64,000 nucleotides of DNA from a bacterium. GTDB taxonomy: Bacteria; Elusimicrobiota; Elusimicrobia; UBA1565; UBA9628. Below, piece after piece: positions 26,250-34,293 of the stretch. The notes under the pieces were generated by a model. It did no database searches and was not told where the DNA came from. It saw nothing but the letters and a program-made list of their open reading frames with translations. The DNA lies in the NCBI GenBank assembly GCA_021799485.1, contig JAJZAK010000005.1, forward strand, positions 29,804-93,803, read 5' to 3'. Each line of letters starts with the position of its first letter. Position 1 is the stretch's first letter. A program made the position numbers and the translations under genes.

Positions 26250-26741
26250 TTAAGTCCGCGGGATTGCGACCTTGAACTGAAGCCGCGAGCCCACGCCCAG
26301 GCCGTCGGCCGCCGCCTCCCCGGCCGGGATCTCGAGCACATACTGCCCGTAGCCGGAGGCGCGGGGGATGGCCCAGTCGGGGACGTCGGGACCCGGCGGC
26401 TCAAGCCCCGCCGCGATATGCGTCACCGCGCCCTTCGCGTCCAGAAAGACGATGTCGAGAGGCACGAGGGTGTTTTTCATCCAAAAGTCGAGCGTCGTTT
26501 CGCCGGGGAAGACAAACAGCATCCCGCGGCCGCGCGGCAGGGATTTCCGGAACATCAGCCCCTTCTCCCGCGAGGCCGGGTCGTCCGCGATCTCGGCCCG
26601 GATGATGCGGCCGGACGGCAAGGCGATGGCCGCTCCGGCATCGGCGGCCTGCTGAAACTGAGGGGAGGAGGGGGCGCCGCAGGCGGCGACGATGGCGACG
26701 GAAAGCAAGGAAAGGCAATGGAAGGCCAAGGAAGGCTTCAT
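26250..26741 (-). CDS. DUF192 (COG1430) lipoprotein
   Basis: A 163-residue exported protein. The ATG at 26741 overlaps the stop of the upstream gene (ATGA) and begins a lipoprotein signal, MKPSLAFHCLSLLSVAIVAA with lipid Cys21. The mature part is a DUF192 domain: EIADDPASREKGLMFRKSLP, GMLFVFPGE, FWMKNTLVPLDIVFLD. The family is widespread but has no established biochemical role. The signal peptide is encoded by a short 10-base DNA repeat (26697-26736). It is coupled to the predicted hydrolase gene upstream. Confidence 0.9.
   Translation of the reverse strand: MKPSLAFHCLSLLSVAIVAACGAPSSPQFQQAADAGAAIALPSGRIIRAEIADDPASREKGLMFRKSLPRGRGMLFVFPGETTLDFWMKNTLVPLDIVFLDAKGAVTHIAAGLEPPGPDVPDWAIPRASGYGQYVLEIPAGEAAADGLGVGSRLQFKVAIPRT
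26697..26736 (-). repeat. Four-unit 10-bp direct repeat (GCCTTC-type) encoding a signal peptide
   Basis: Reading the minus strand, decamers GCCTTCCTTG, GCCTTCCATT, GCCTTTCCTT and GCTTTCCGTC follow one another without gaps. They encode the hydrophobic start of the DUF192 lipoprotein. A similar decamer array lies in the signal region of the SpoIID-like gene at 53811-53870. Confidence 0.7.
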
Positions 26742-28357
26742 CGCTTCCCGCCGCCTTTCCTCAGATATTCCGTCACTCTCCTCGCCGCGTTCATCCAATC
26801 TTTCGTGGTCCAGGGCCCGAGATTCCCGTGCAGGGCCCGGGCGATGTCATGGTAGAAGACGGCTCTGGCGCGCCCGTCCGCGTAGATCGTGTCGATCGCG
26901 AGCTTGAGCCTCCGGTAGAATTCCTCGGGGCCGTCGGGAGCATGCTGGTGGAGCCACCAATCGACGATGTCGCCCGGAGCCAGCTGAACGTCTTGGCGGC
27001 GAACGTAGGAGCGCCAATCCTTCATGATCTGGGCGTACTGAGCGTCGTTAGCCTCGTAGAGCATCACGGCGTCGATGTCCGCGCCGGCGTCGTTCATCAT
27101 GACGGGGTCCTGCCCGTGATGCCAGCCCTTATCCCATGAGAGGGTGAACGTCCAGAGGGGCTTGCGGGGCCCGACGGCCTTCTTGATGCGCCGGACAATG
27201 CCCGCGACCTTGTGGGCCCGCCACCACTGCCAGGCGTCGATGAAGGCGGCGTCCCGGCGGGCGATCTTCTTGCGCGCGAACGCGAGGATCTTCTCGGAGC
27301 GCGTCATATGGGACCAGCCGGGCGGGGGTTTGAGGAAGGGCATGTCCCGATAGAATGCATCGGCCAGTTCGTAGCCTCCCAAGGCATTGCGGATATAGTC
27401 CAAGCCCAGGAAATCGACCTCGGGAAGCCCTCCGAAATCCTTGAGCCGCTTGATAAGATCCTCGACGCGATGGGGGTCGTCAAGCGAGATCGCCCGGGTG
27501 AGCGCCGGGTGTCCGCTGGAGACGTCGAGGGCGTATTCATAGCGGCGCAAGGCGCCCGGCCGTCCCATCGTGAGGTAGCATTGAACATAGATTCCAAATT
27601 GCATGCCTCGGCGGTGGCACTCGCGCCCGACCGCCGGAAACAGGGAAACGTTGTCGTCGTTCCAAATTTCGCCTTTCTTTAATCCCGGGCTCTGGCCTCC
27701 CAGCACCCAAAACGCGTCGGCGCCGACGTATTGAGCCCAGTCGAGAAGGCCCGTCCAATTCTTGAAAGTCCCGTCCGGGGCGCGCACGCGCATATCCTTG
27801 AGGGGCTGGACGGACTCGAGCGTCAGGGCGACGAAGCCGGGCTTGAGCGGCTCGGGGCGGCGTCGCTGGATGCGGAAAGACCCGGCGCGCAGATCGGGCG
27901 CGAGATCGGGGCGTTTCTCGATGGCGAGGGTGTAGACGCCCTGGGGGGCGTTCCACGGGCAAGGCCAGGCGCCCGCCCAGCGTCCCGTCGACGCATCGTA
28001 GGAGAGCGGAAAGAGGCTCGTCTTGCCGATCGTGGCGACAACCCGCCCGTCCTTGAGGACGGAGAAGCTTGGGGGACGGCGGCGCAGGCTCGCGGCGGTC
28101 CCCGGAGAGCGCGTCGCGAGCGTCACGCGGACGAGGCCGTCGTGGCCGTAGAGAGAAGCGCCGGGTTCAAGGCGGATCCCGTATTCCCAGGCTCTCCAGA
28201 GCTTGGAAGCTCCCCACTGCGCCGCGTAGAGGGCGGCGGCCGCGAGCATCAGCCTTGAGAGAAGCTGGCGATCAAGCGATCGAGCGGCCAACGGCGCCTT
28301 CCTGGGGCGCCGGCGTGTGGGCATGAAGGGGGCCATCATATCAAATCGGCCGATCAT
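26738..28357 (-). CDS. Membrane-anchored predicted TIM-barrel glycoside-hydrolase-like protein
   Basis: A protein of about 539 residues. I chose ATG 28357 because it follows GGGGAG; ATG codons at 28339 and 28336 are alternatives. After a basic N-terminus there is one hydrophobic helix (LMLAAAALYAAQWGAS). A beta-sandwich-like region comes next, followed by a barrel-like domain with strand-end motifs GADAFWVLGG, MQFGIYVQCYL, VDFLGLDYIRN, PLWTFTLSWDKGW and IDAVMLYEAND. The pattern resembles family-10-like or GHL-type hydrolases with acidic residues at strand ends, but I cannot name the family or substrate. It overlaps the DUF192 gene by four bases. Confidence 0.7.
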   Translation of the reverse strand: MIGRFDMMAPFMPTRRRPRKAPLAARSLDRQLLSRLMLAAAALYAAQWGASKLWRAWEYGIRLEPGASLYGHDGLVRVTLATRSPGTAASLRRRPPSFSVLKDGRVVATIGKTSLFPLSYDASTGRWAGAWPCPWNAPQGVYTLAIEKRPDLAPDLRAGSFRIQRRRPEPLKPGFVALTLESVQPLKDMRVRAPDGTFKNWTGLLDWAQYVGADAFWVLGGQSPGLKKGEIWNDDNVSLFPAVGRECHRRGMQFGIYVQCYLTMGRPGALRRYEYALDVSSGHPALTRAISLDDPHRVEDLIKRLKDFGGLPEVDFLGLDYIRNALGGYELADAFYRDMPFLKPPPGWSHMTRSEKILAFARKKIARRDAAFIDAWQWWRAHKVAGIVRRIKKAVGPRKPLWTFTLSWDKGWHHGQDPVMMNDAGADIDAVMLYEANDAQYAQIMKDWRSYVRRQDVQLAPGDIVDWWLHQHAPDGPEEFYRRLKLAIDTIYADGRARAVFYHDIARALHGNLGPWTTKDWMNAARRVTEYLRKGGGKR

Positions 28358-28360
28358 TTT

Positions 28361-28369
28361 TGTTATACT
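28361..28369 (+). promoter_or_regulatory. Extended -10 promoter for the Lrp/AsnC-like gene
   Basis: TGTTATACT is a TGn-extended -10 box about 43 bases before the ATG at 28412. It overlaps the 5' end region of the divergent hydrolase gene, whose chosen start is at 28357. No -35 match is seen. Confidence 0.5.
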
Positions 28370-28411
28370 CCCCAGGGCGTCTCGCGAAACCAAACAAGGA
28401 GCCAAGATCCC

Positions 28412-28645
28412 ATGGTAACGGCGATCGTGCTGGTAAGGCTTGCGGCCGGGAAGGAAAAGATGACCCTCGCCAAGATTCGCGAGATCAAGGGCGTCTCTCA
28501 TATGACGGCGGTTTTCGGGCGGTGGGACTTGGTCCTCGACGTCGAGACGACCGACGTCTCGACCCTTTCCAACGTCGTGGTGCGGGACATCCGGTCCACC
28601 CCCGGAGTCCTTTCGACCGAGAGCTTGGTCACGACGGCCATCTAA
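28412..28645 (+). CDS. Stand-alone Lrp/AsnC ligand-binding (RAM) domain protein
   Basis: A 77-residue protein consisting only of the alpha/beta ligand-binding domain of Lrp/AsnC regulators: TAIVLVRLAAGKE, REIKGVSHMTAVFGRWDLVL, TLSNVVVRDIRSTPGVLSTE. It has no HTH, so it cannot bind DNA by itself. Such proteins form ring-like oligomers, bind amino acids and may modulate full-length Lrp proteins or act alone. It precedes the oligopeptide transport genes, which would suit an amino-acid sensing role; this is an inference. A gap of 55 bases separates it from oppD. Confidence 0.9.
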   Translation: MVTAIVLVRLAAGKEKMTLAKIREIKGVSHMTAVFGRWDLVLDVETTDVSTLSNVVVRDIRSTPGVLSTESLVTTAI

Positions 28646-28700
28646 ACGGAAGGCGACGCGCAGCCACAGAGGGTCGAAGAAGCCGCTGGCTTAAAACGCC

Positions 28701-29699
28701 ATGGAGTCCCTTCTTTCCGTCCGGGGCCTGAGGACGAGCTTTATCCTGGGGGGCCGGCAGCTCCGGGCGGTCGACGGGCTGAGCTACGAACTTCGCCGCG
28801 GCGCGACCACGGCGATCGTCGGCGAGTCCGGCTCGGGAAAATCCGTCCTGGCGCTTTCCATCCTGGGCCTCCTGCCGAAGCCGCAGGCCCGCGTCGTGGG
28901 GGGAGACATCCTTTTCCAAGGCCGAAGCCTCCTCGGTTTGGCGGCAAGCGAGCTCCGCGCCCTGCGGGGCAACCGCATCGCCATGATTTTTCAAGAGCCC
29001 ATGACCTCGCTCAATCCGGTGATGACGGTGGGCGATCAGATCGCGGAGGGGGCCGTCGTGCATCAGGGATATTCGAGGGGAAAGGCCATGGCCCGGGCGC
29101 TGCGCCTCCTCGAGCTCGTGGGCATTCCGGACCCCCGGCGACGGCTCAAGGCCTATCCCCACGAGTTCTCGGGCGGCATGCGTCAGCGCGTCATGATCGC
29201 GATCGCGCTTGCCTGCGACCCGGATCTTCTGATCGCCGACGAGCCGACGACCGCGCTCGACGTCACGATCCAGGCCCAAATCCTGGATCTGCTCCGGGCA
29301 GTCCAGAAGAGATTCCAGATGGGCCTTCTCCTCATCACCCACAACTGGGCCGTTGTCGCGGAGATGGCCGAGGAGGTGGTCGTCATGTACGCCGGGCGGC
29401 AAATGGAGGGAGGAAAACGCTCCGAGATCATCCGGGCGCCCCGGCATCAGTACACGCGGGCGCTCCTGGCCGCTCTCCCGACGCTGACCTCGCGCCGGGA
29501 GCGGCTCGCGGCGATTCCCGGCCTGCCCCCGGACCTGCGCGAGCCTATCGACGGATGCCCCTTCGCCGGGCGCTGCGCCGAGGCTTTCGACCGCTGCCGG
29601 CGGGAGGACCCGCCGCTTTTTCATCTTCCCGGCGGCCGGGTCTCGGCCTGCTGGAAATCGGAGCCCGAGGCGGAATCGTTCAGCCATCGCTATGCCTGA
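28701..29699 (+). CDS. oppD: Oligopeptide ABC transporter ATP-binding protein OppD
   Basis: One of two ATPases that power oligopeptide uptake. The 332-residue protein shows Walker A GESGSGKS, the Q-loop FQEPMTSLNP, signature FSGGMRQR, Walker B LLIADEPTTALD and the C-terminal peptide-transporter extension with FAGRCAEAFDRC, whose cysteines are typical of the OppD/DppD Fe-S-like motif. The start at ATG 28701 follows no strong ribosome site. It overlaps oppF by eight bases. The permeases oppB and oppC lie about 7 kb downstream, after an interposed symporter, a binding protein and a regulatory cassette. Confidence 0.95.
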   Translation: MESLLSVRGLRTSFILGGRQLRAVDGLSYELRRGATTAIVGESGSGKSVLALSILGLLPKPQARVVGGDILFQGRSLLGLAASELRALRGNRIAMIFQEPMTSLNPVMTVGDQIAEGAVVHQGYSRGKAMARALRLLELVGIPDPRRRLKAYPHEFSGGMRQRVMIAIALACDPDLLIADEPTTALDVTIQAQILDLLRAVQKRFQMGLLLITHNWAVVAEMAEEVVVMYAGRQMEGGKRSEIIRAPRHQYTRALLAALPTLTSRRERLAAIPGLPPDLREPIDGCPFAGRCAEAFDRCRREDPPLFHLPGGRVSACWKSEPEAESFSHRYA

Positions 29700-30717
29700 G
29701 ATAGACTCCGCGCCCCTGCTCGAAGTCCGGGACGTCTCGAAATATTTCACGGTCTCGCGCGGAGGCTTCGGCCCCCGCGCGACGCTCAAGGCCGTCGACG
29801 GCGCGAGCTTCGCGGTCGGCGCCCAGGAGACCTTCGCCGTCGTCGGGGAGTCGGGCTCGGGAAAGTCCACGCTCGGCCGCCTGATCGCGGCGCTTGAGCG
29901 GCCCACGGGAGGGGATGTTTTATTCGAAGGACGAAGCCTTTGGCGGTTGGGGCGGGGGGAGCTCCGGATGCTGCGCCGTCATATTCAATCGATTTTCCAG
30001 GATCCCTACTCGAGCCTTAATCCCCGCTTCACGGTCCGGGAGATCCTCTCCGAGCCATGGGACATCCACGGCCTCCACCGCGGCCAGGGCGAGCGCCAAC
30101 GGGAACTCCGCGCGCTCTGCGACCTCTGCGGGATCGCCCTAAGCGCGCTTGAGCGCTACCCGCACGAGTTCTCGGGCGGGCAAAGGCAGCGCGTCGGGAT
30201 CGCGAGGGCGCTCGCCCTCAAGCCGCGCCTGCTCGTGGCGGATGAGCCCGTGAGTTCCTTGGACGTCTCGATCCAGGCGCAGATCGTCAACCTGTTGAAG
30301 GACCTCCAGAGCGAATTCCATCTGGCGATCGTTTTTATCTCCCATGATCTTTCGGTCGTGCGCCAGCTCGCCGACCGGGTGGCGGTGATGTATCTGGGAA
30401 AGATCGTCGAGCTGGCGGGAACGGAGGAGCTCCTGGCCGATCCCCAGCACCCCTATACGGAGGCGCTGCTCTCCGCCATCCCGCTTCCGGACCCGGAGCC
30501 GTCGAGGAGACGGGAGCGCCTGATACTCCCCGGAGATTTGCCGAGCCCCTACGACCCTCCTCCGGGCTGCGGCTTTCATCCCCGCTGCCGCTACGCGCAG
30601 ACCTCCTGCCGGACCCAGGTTCCGGAGCTCTCCTTGATCGTCGGCGGGCGCCGAGCCGCCTGTCCCGTGCGGCCGTTCCTCGCCCGATCAAGCCGAGCCG
30701 CCATCGCCGCGCCATGA
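29692..30717 (+). CDS. oppF: Oligopeptide ABC transporter ATP-binding protein OppF
   Basis: The partner ATPase of OppD. The 341-residue protein shows Walker A GESGSGKSTLGR, Q-loop FQDPYSSLNPR, signature FSGGQRQRVGIARAL, Walker B LLVADEPVSSLD and the C-terminal GCGFHPRCRYAQTSC oligopeptide-transporter extension. It overlaps oppD by eight bases and the POT symporter gene by four bases (ATGA). All nucleotide-binding motifs are intact, so a functional OppDF heterodimer is expected. Confidence 0.95.
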   Translation: MPEIDSAPLLEVRDVSKYFTVSRGGFGPRATLKAVDGASFAVGAQETFAVVGESGSGKSTLGRLIAALERPTGGDVLFEGRSLWRLGRGELRMLRRHIQSIFQDPYSSLNPRFTVREILSEPWDIHGLHRGQGERQRELRALCDLCGIALSALERYPHEFSGGQRQRVGIARALALKPRLLVADEPVSSLDVSIQAQIVNLLKDLQSEFHLAIVFISHDLSVVRQLADRVAVMYLGKIVELAGTEELLADPQHPYTEALLSAIPLPDPEPSRRRERLILPGDLPSPYDPPPGCGFHPRCRYAQTSCRTQVPELSLIVGGRRAACPVRPFLARSSRAAIAAP

Positions 30718-32042
30718 ACGACGTCGAGAGGGCCCCGGCGGATCTCGTTCCCGCGGATCAGCATCCCGCGGGGCTCTATGTCCTGTTTTTCACCGAAATG
30801 TGGGAGCGCTTCTCGTATTACGGCATGCGCGCCATCCTGGTCTACTACATGATGCGCCAGCTTCTTTTCGCCCAGGCCAAAGCCTCTCAAATCTACGGCC
30901 TCTACACGGGCCTGGTCTATTTCACACCGCTTTTCGGCGGCATCGCGGCTGACCGCTGGCTCGGCCAAAGACGCTCCGTCATCGTTGGCGGCGTGCTCAT
31001 GGCCATCGGGGAATTCACCCTCATGTCCCAGCCGATGTTCTACCTCGGGCTGTCGATCCTCATCATCGGGAACGGATTTTTCAAGCCGAACATCTCCACG
31101 CAGGTGGGAAACCTCTATGCCGCCGGAGACCACCGCCGTGACCGGGCCTTCAGCATCTTTTACGTGGGCATCAACGTGGGCGCCTTGTTGTCGCCGTTTA
31201 TTTGCGGGACGCTCGGCGAGAGATACGGCTATCAATGGGGCTTTTTCGCGGCGGGCATCGGCATGATCGCCGGGCTCATTCTTTATCTATGGGGCCAAAA
31301 GCACTTGGCCCCCGATCATCTCATGAAAAGCTCTCGCGCGGCCGAGGCGGCCCCGGAGCCCCTCAGCGCGGAGGATTGGAAGAAGATCGGCGCCCTGGTG
31401 GTGCTTTGCATCCTCAACATCGTTTTTTGGGCCACCTACGAGCAGCAGGGGAACACCCTCGCCTTGTGGGTGCAGGACAACACCGACCGGACCTTTCACT
31501 TTTTTTCGCGCGCTTGGCGGATGCCGGCCTCATGGTTTCAATCCTTCAACCCAGCCTTCATTTTTCTTTTCACGCCGGCCATCACCTCCTTCTGGGCCTG
31601 GCAGCAAAGCCGCGGCAAAGAGCCCTCCAGCGTCGCCAAGATGGCCGTCGGCTGCATTCTTCTGGGCCTGTCGTTTCTCATCCTTATCCCGTCGGCGCGC
31701 GCGGTCGCCTCGGGCCGCCAGGCGGGCCTCACGCCGCTTGTCTTGTGCTCGGTCGTCATCACGGTCGGCGAGCTCTATCTGTCCCCCGTCGGCCTGTCCC
31801 TGGTCACCAAACTGGCGCCTCCGCGCATGGTCTCCATGCTCATGGGCATGTGGTTCTTGTCGAGCGCTTTCGGCGATTACCTCTGCGGCTACATCGGCGC
31901 CTTCTGGACTCGAATGCCGCATGAGAGCTTCTTTCTGCTGCTCTCGGCCTTGGCGTGCGGAACCGGGCTCGGCATGTTCGCGCTTCTAAAACCCTTGAAG
32001 CGCGCCATCGCCCACGGCCGCGAAGAGCCCGTGGACGTCTGA
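30714..32042 (+). CDS. POT-family proton-coupled peptide symporter
   Basis: POT (PTR2) proteins import di- and tripeptides with protons. The 442-residue protein has about 12 membrane helices and the family motif EMWERFSYYGMRA near residue 28 (ExxERFxYY), with GGIAADRWLGQRR after helix 2 and GINVGALLSPFICG typical of helix 5. Its start overlaps the oppF stop by four bases and oppA1 begins one base after its own stop. Finding a POT symporter inside an opp operon is unusual: it pairs a di/tripeptide carrier with an ABC importer in one transcript. Confidence 0.92.
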   Translation: MNDVERAPADLVPADQHPAGLYVLFFTEMWERFSYYGMRAILVYYMMRQLLFAQAKASQIYGLYTGLVYFTPLFGGIAADRWLGQRRSVIVGGVLMAIGEFTLMSQPMFYLGLSILIIGNGFFKPNISTQVGNLYAAGDHRRDRAFSIFYVGINVGALLSPFICGTLGERYGYQWGFFAAGIGMIAGLILYLWGQKHLAPDHLMKSSRAAEAAPEPLSAEDWKKIGALVVLCILNIVFWATYEQQGNTLALWVQDNTDRTFHFFSRAWRMPASWFQSFNPAFIFLFTPAITSFWAWQQSRGKEPSSVAKMAVGCILLGLSFLILIPSARAVASGRQAGLTPLVLCSVVITVGELYLSPVGLSLVTKLAPPRMVSMLMGMWFLSSAFGDYLCGYIGAFWTRMPHESFFLLLSALACGTGLGMFALLKPLKRAIAHGREEPVDV

Positions 32043-32043
32043 A

Positions 32044-33855
32044 ATGAAACGGCTCCTCCGGGCGAAGCTCATGATGCGACGAATCCTCGCCGCCGCGCCG
32101 GCCGCGGCCGTCCTCGCCGCCGTCGCCGTCCGTTGCCTCGGGGCCCAGCCTCAGCCCCAGGCTCCGGTCCAGGACCGGGACCCCGCGACGTTCTATTACG
32201 CGGTCTCCGGGCAGGTCGACACCCTCGATCCCGCGTGGGAGTTCGACGGCCTCTCCAACGAGGTCATTTTTCAGATTTATGAGAATCTCATTTCCTACGA
32301 CGGCGAATCCACGGACAAATTCACGCCGTTGTTGAGCTATGCGGTCCCCTCGCAGGCCAATGGCTTCCTTTCTCCCGACGGCCTCCGCTACACCTTCCCG
32401 ATCCAAAAAGGCGTGACTTTCCACGACGGATCGCCGTTGACGCCGGAGGACGTGCGCTACTCCTTCCTGCGATTCCTCCTCATGGACCGGTTGAACGGCC
32501 CCTCTTTTCTGCTGCTCAACCCCATCCTAGGCGTCGATTCGACGCTGGGGGCGGACGGGAAGCCCGATCCCTCGCTTTTCGCGAAGGCTCAAAACGCGAT
32601 CCAGATCCAGGGAGACTCCGTTGTCTTCACGCTGCCCAAGCCCGTCCCCTACTTTCTCTCCTTGATCGCGAGCGTCTGCCCGGTCGTCTCGAAGCAGTGG
32701 ACGATCGCCCATGGCGGCTGGGACGGGCAGGAGAGCACATGGATTCGCTACCGCAATCCCGTCAAGGAATACAGCGCCCTCTACGACAAGCCGAACGGCA
32801 CGGGACCTTTCAGGCTCGAGTCTTGGGATAAGGACGCCAACGAGATCGTCATCGCGCGCCATGACAATTATTGGAGGCGGCGCGCGAGACTCTCCCGCGT
32901 CGTCTATCGGACCGTCAACGACGTGTCGCGGCGCCTGAGCCTCCTTCAATCCGGCGACGCCGACGCGATCGTTCTGGAGCGGCAGAACCTCGGCAAGGCC
33001 GCCGCGATCCCCGGGGTCGAGGTGCGCGACGATGAGCCTCTTCTGGAGGTTCACGACGTCTTCATTCCCACCTTCCACGTGGATCCCGTGGCCAACCACT
33101 ACATCGGATCAGGCATCCTGGACGGCCGCGGCATACCGCCCGATTTTTTCGCCGACATCAATGTGCGCAAGGGGTTCGCCCAAGCGTTCGATTATGACGC
33201 CTATATCGCGAAGGGCTATGGCGGGAAGGCGGAGCGCGCGCGAGGCCCCATCCCCAAGGGCCTTTTCGGCTACAACCCGCTTCAGGGGGTCATCTCCTAC
33301 AGCCCGGAGGAGGCGGCGAAGTCCTTCCAGAAGGCTTTGGAGGGGGAGGTCTGGCGTCAGGGCTTTACGGTCACGATCGGCTATGCCCGGGGGTATCAGG
33401 ACCGACAGCTCGCGTGCGAGCTGATGAAGCGGGGCGTCGAGGCCCTCAATCCCAAGTTTCACGTCGACGTCGTCGCCATGGCGCCGGACGCTCTCTTCGA
33501 GGCCTTCGTGAGCCGGCGCATGCCGATGATGATTGACCGTTGGGTCATGGATTATCCCGACCCCGCCGACTCGGTGTACCCTTTCCTCGACAGCCAGGGT
33601 TATTACGCCAAGGTGCAGGGCTATTCGAACCCGACGGCGGACCAGTACATCGAGCAGGCCCGCCACGAAGTCCAGATCAGGGATCGAAAGTGGGATTATT
33701 GGGAAATCCAGGCGATCGCGTGGGAGGACGTCCCCCAGATTTACACCGTTGACAGCTACCACGCCGAGGTCACCCGCTCCTGGGTCAGGGACTGGAATTA
33801 CAACCCCATCATCTTCTACGGCTATCTATATCGGGTCTATAAAGAGGCGCAATGA
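32044..33855 (+). CDS. Oligopeptide ABC transporter substrate-binding protein (copy 1)
   Basis: A 603-residue SBP_bac_5 (OppA/DppA-type) periplasmic binding protein. It has a signal peptide (MKRLLRAKLMMRRI basic start, hydrophobic core to about 35, LGAQ cleavage). Family motifs include TLDPAWEFDGLSNEVIFQIY, VTFHDGSPLTPEDVRYSF, NGTGPFRLE and DYPDPADSVYPF near the C-terminus. It lacks a lipobox Cys, so it is probably soluble in the periplasm. It is clearly paralogous to the second binding protein at 35331. An inverted repeat follows its stop codon. Confidence 0.94.
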   Translation: MKRLLRAKLMMRRILAAAPAAAVLAAVAVRCLGAQPQPQAPVQDRDPATFYYAVSGQVDTLDPAWEFDGLSNEVIFQIYENLISYDGESTDKFTPLLSYAVPSQANGFLSPDGLRYTFPIQKGVTFHDGSPLTPEDVRYSFLRFLLMDRLNGPSFLLLNPILGVDSTLGADGKPDPSLFAKAQNAIQIQGDSVVFTLPKPVPYFLSLIASVCPVVSKQWTIAHGGWDGQESTWIRYRNPVKEYSALYDKPNGTGPFRLESWDKDANEIVIARHDNYWRRRARLSRVVYRTVNDVSRRLSLLQSGDADAIVLERQNLGKAAAIPGVEVRDDEPLLEVHDVFIPTFHVDPVANHYIGSGILDGRGIPPDFFADINVRKGFAQAFDYDAYIAKGYGGKAERARGPIPKGLFGYNPLQGVISYSPEEAAKSFQKALEGEVWRQGFTVTIGYARGYQDRQLACELMKRGVEALNPKFHVDVVAMAPDALFEAFVSRRMPMMIDRWVMDYPDPADSVYPFLDSQGYYAKVQGYSNPTADQYIEQARHEVQIRDRKWDYWEIQAIAWEDVPQIYTVDSYHAEVTRSWVRDWNYNPIIFYGYLYRVYKEAQ

Positions 33856-33861
33856 ATTTTT

Positions 33862-33913
33862 GGTGACATACCGATTTCTCCACATGGGAGCTGGAAATAG
33901 GTATGGTGTCACC
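33862..33913. repeat. Imperfect REP-like inverted repeat after oppA1
   Basis: GGTGACATACC (33862-33872) pairs with GGTATGGTGTCACC (33900-33913) allowing a three-base bulge, and ATTTC (33874-33878) pairs with GAAAT (33894-33898) inside it. The stem lies seven bases after the oppA1 stop. It shares the GGTGNCA-type outer arm with the repeat after clpB. It may act as a terminator or mRNA 3'-end stabiliser. Confidence 0.65.
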
Positions 33914-33942
33914 GGTTTCGCCGTTGGCCGTTGAGTCCCGTA

Positions 33943-34019
33943 GGGGCTCTCCCCGGGAACAAAATGGGCCCTTGAACCGTTATAAAAGGAGAAGCCCCCC
34001 TCGTGGCGCCCTCGGGGGC
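33943..34019 (+). other. Candidate structured RNA with two competing hairpins
   Basis: GGGGCTCTCC (33943-33952) can pair with GGAGAAGCCCC (33988-33998). The 3' strand of that stem, GCCCCC (33994-33999), can instead pair with GGGGGC (34014-34019). The two stems exclude each other, the layout of an attenuator or riboswitch-like element. No T-run follows the second stem. I do not recognise a known riboswitch class. Confidence 0.35.
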
Positions 34020-34047
34020 CGACTGCTAGAATCAAGGAGACGGAGAG

Positions 34048-34172
34048 ATGCTCGAGAAAGACGCCATGCAAATTCTGTGGAGGGTCGATTCGAGCGCCTG
34101 GAGCGCCATCTGTTCGAGGGTTTCGCCTTCCTGGCGGCCCTGATCGCGATTTTCCGCTTCGTTCGTTTTTAA
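34048..34172 (+). pseudogene. Small ORF, possibly a frameshifted membrane peptide
   Basis: ATG 34048 follows AAGGAGACGGAGAG and reads MLEKDAMQILWR before running to a stop at 34143. In the neighbouring frame, from about 34077, the sequence reads VEGRFERLERHLFEGFAFLA and continues with a hydrophobic LIAIFRFVRF to a stop at 34172. That second reading looks like an amphipathic helix plus membrane helix. A -1 shift near 34076 would join them. It may be a decayed small membrane protein, a sequencing indel, or chance. Confidence 0.3.
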
Positions 34173-34250
34173 TGCGCAATCCGGGAAAGCCCTTCGAGCA
34201 TTCCATCGAACAGGCTCGCCGCGCTTCCTTGCTTTCAGCCGCTCGCGCGA

Positions 34251-34293
34251 TTGAATAGATATAGTTTATTGTTTATACTAAACTATAAACTAT
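34251..34293 (+). promoter_or_regulatory. Promoter with overlapping palindromic operator for the HTH-ATPase cassette
   Basis: TTGAAT (34251-34256), a 17-base spacer and TATACT (34274-34279) make a good sigma-70 promoter. ATAGTTTA (34261-34268) and its complement TAAACTAT (34279-34286) flank the -10 box, and a second TAAACTAT (34286-34293) runs into the start codon at 34292. Transcription should start about six bases before the ATG, giving an almost leaderless message. The encoded protein has an HTH domain, so autoregulation is a natural inference. Confidence 0.65.

Larger units (their letters stand above)
33856..34291 (+). other. 436-base intergenic region: inverted repeat, alternative hairpins, small ORFs, promoter
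   Basis: This gap between oppA1 and the regulatory cassette holds no normal gene. It contains a REP-like inverted repeat (33862-33913), a pair of mutually exclusive GC-rich hairpins (33943-34019), a small ORF with a ribosome site (34048), and the promoter/operator of the next gene (34251-34293). Each is listed separately. Confidence 0.7.
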
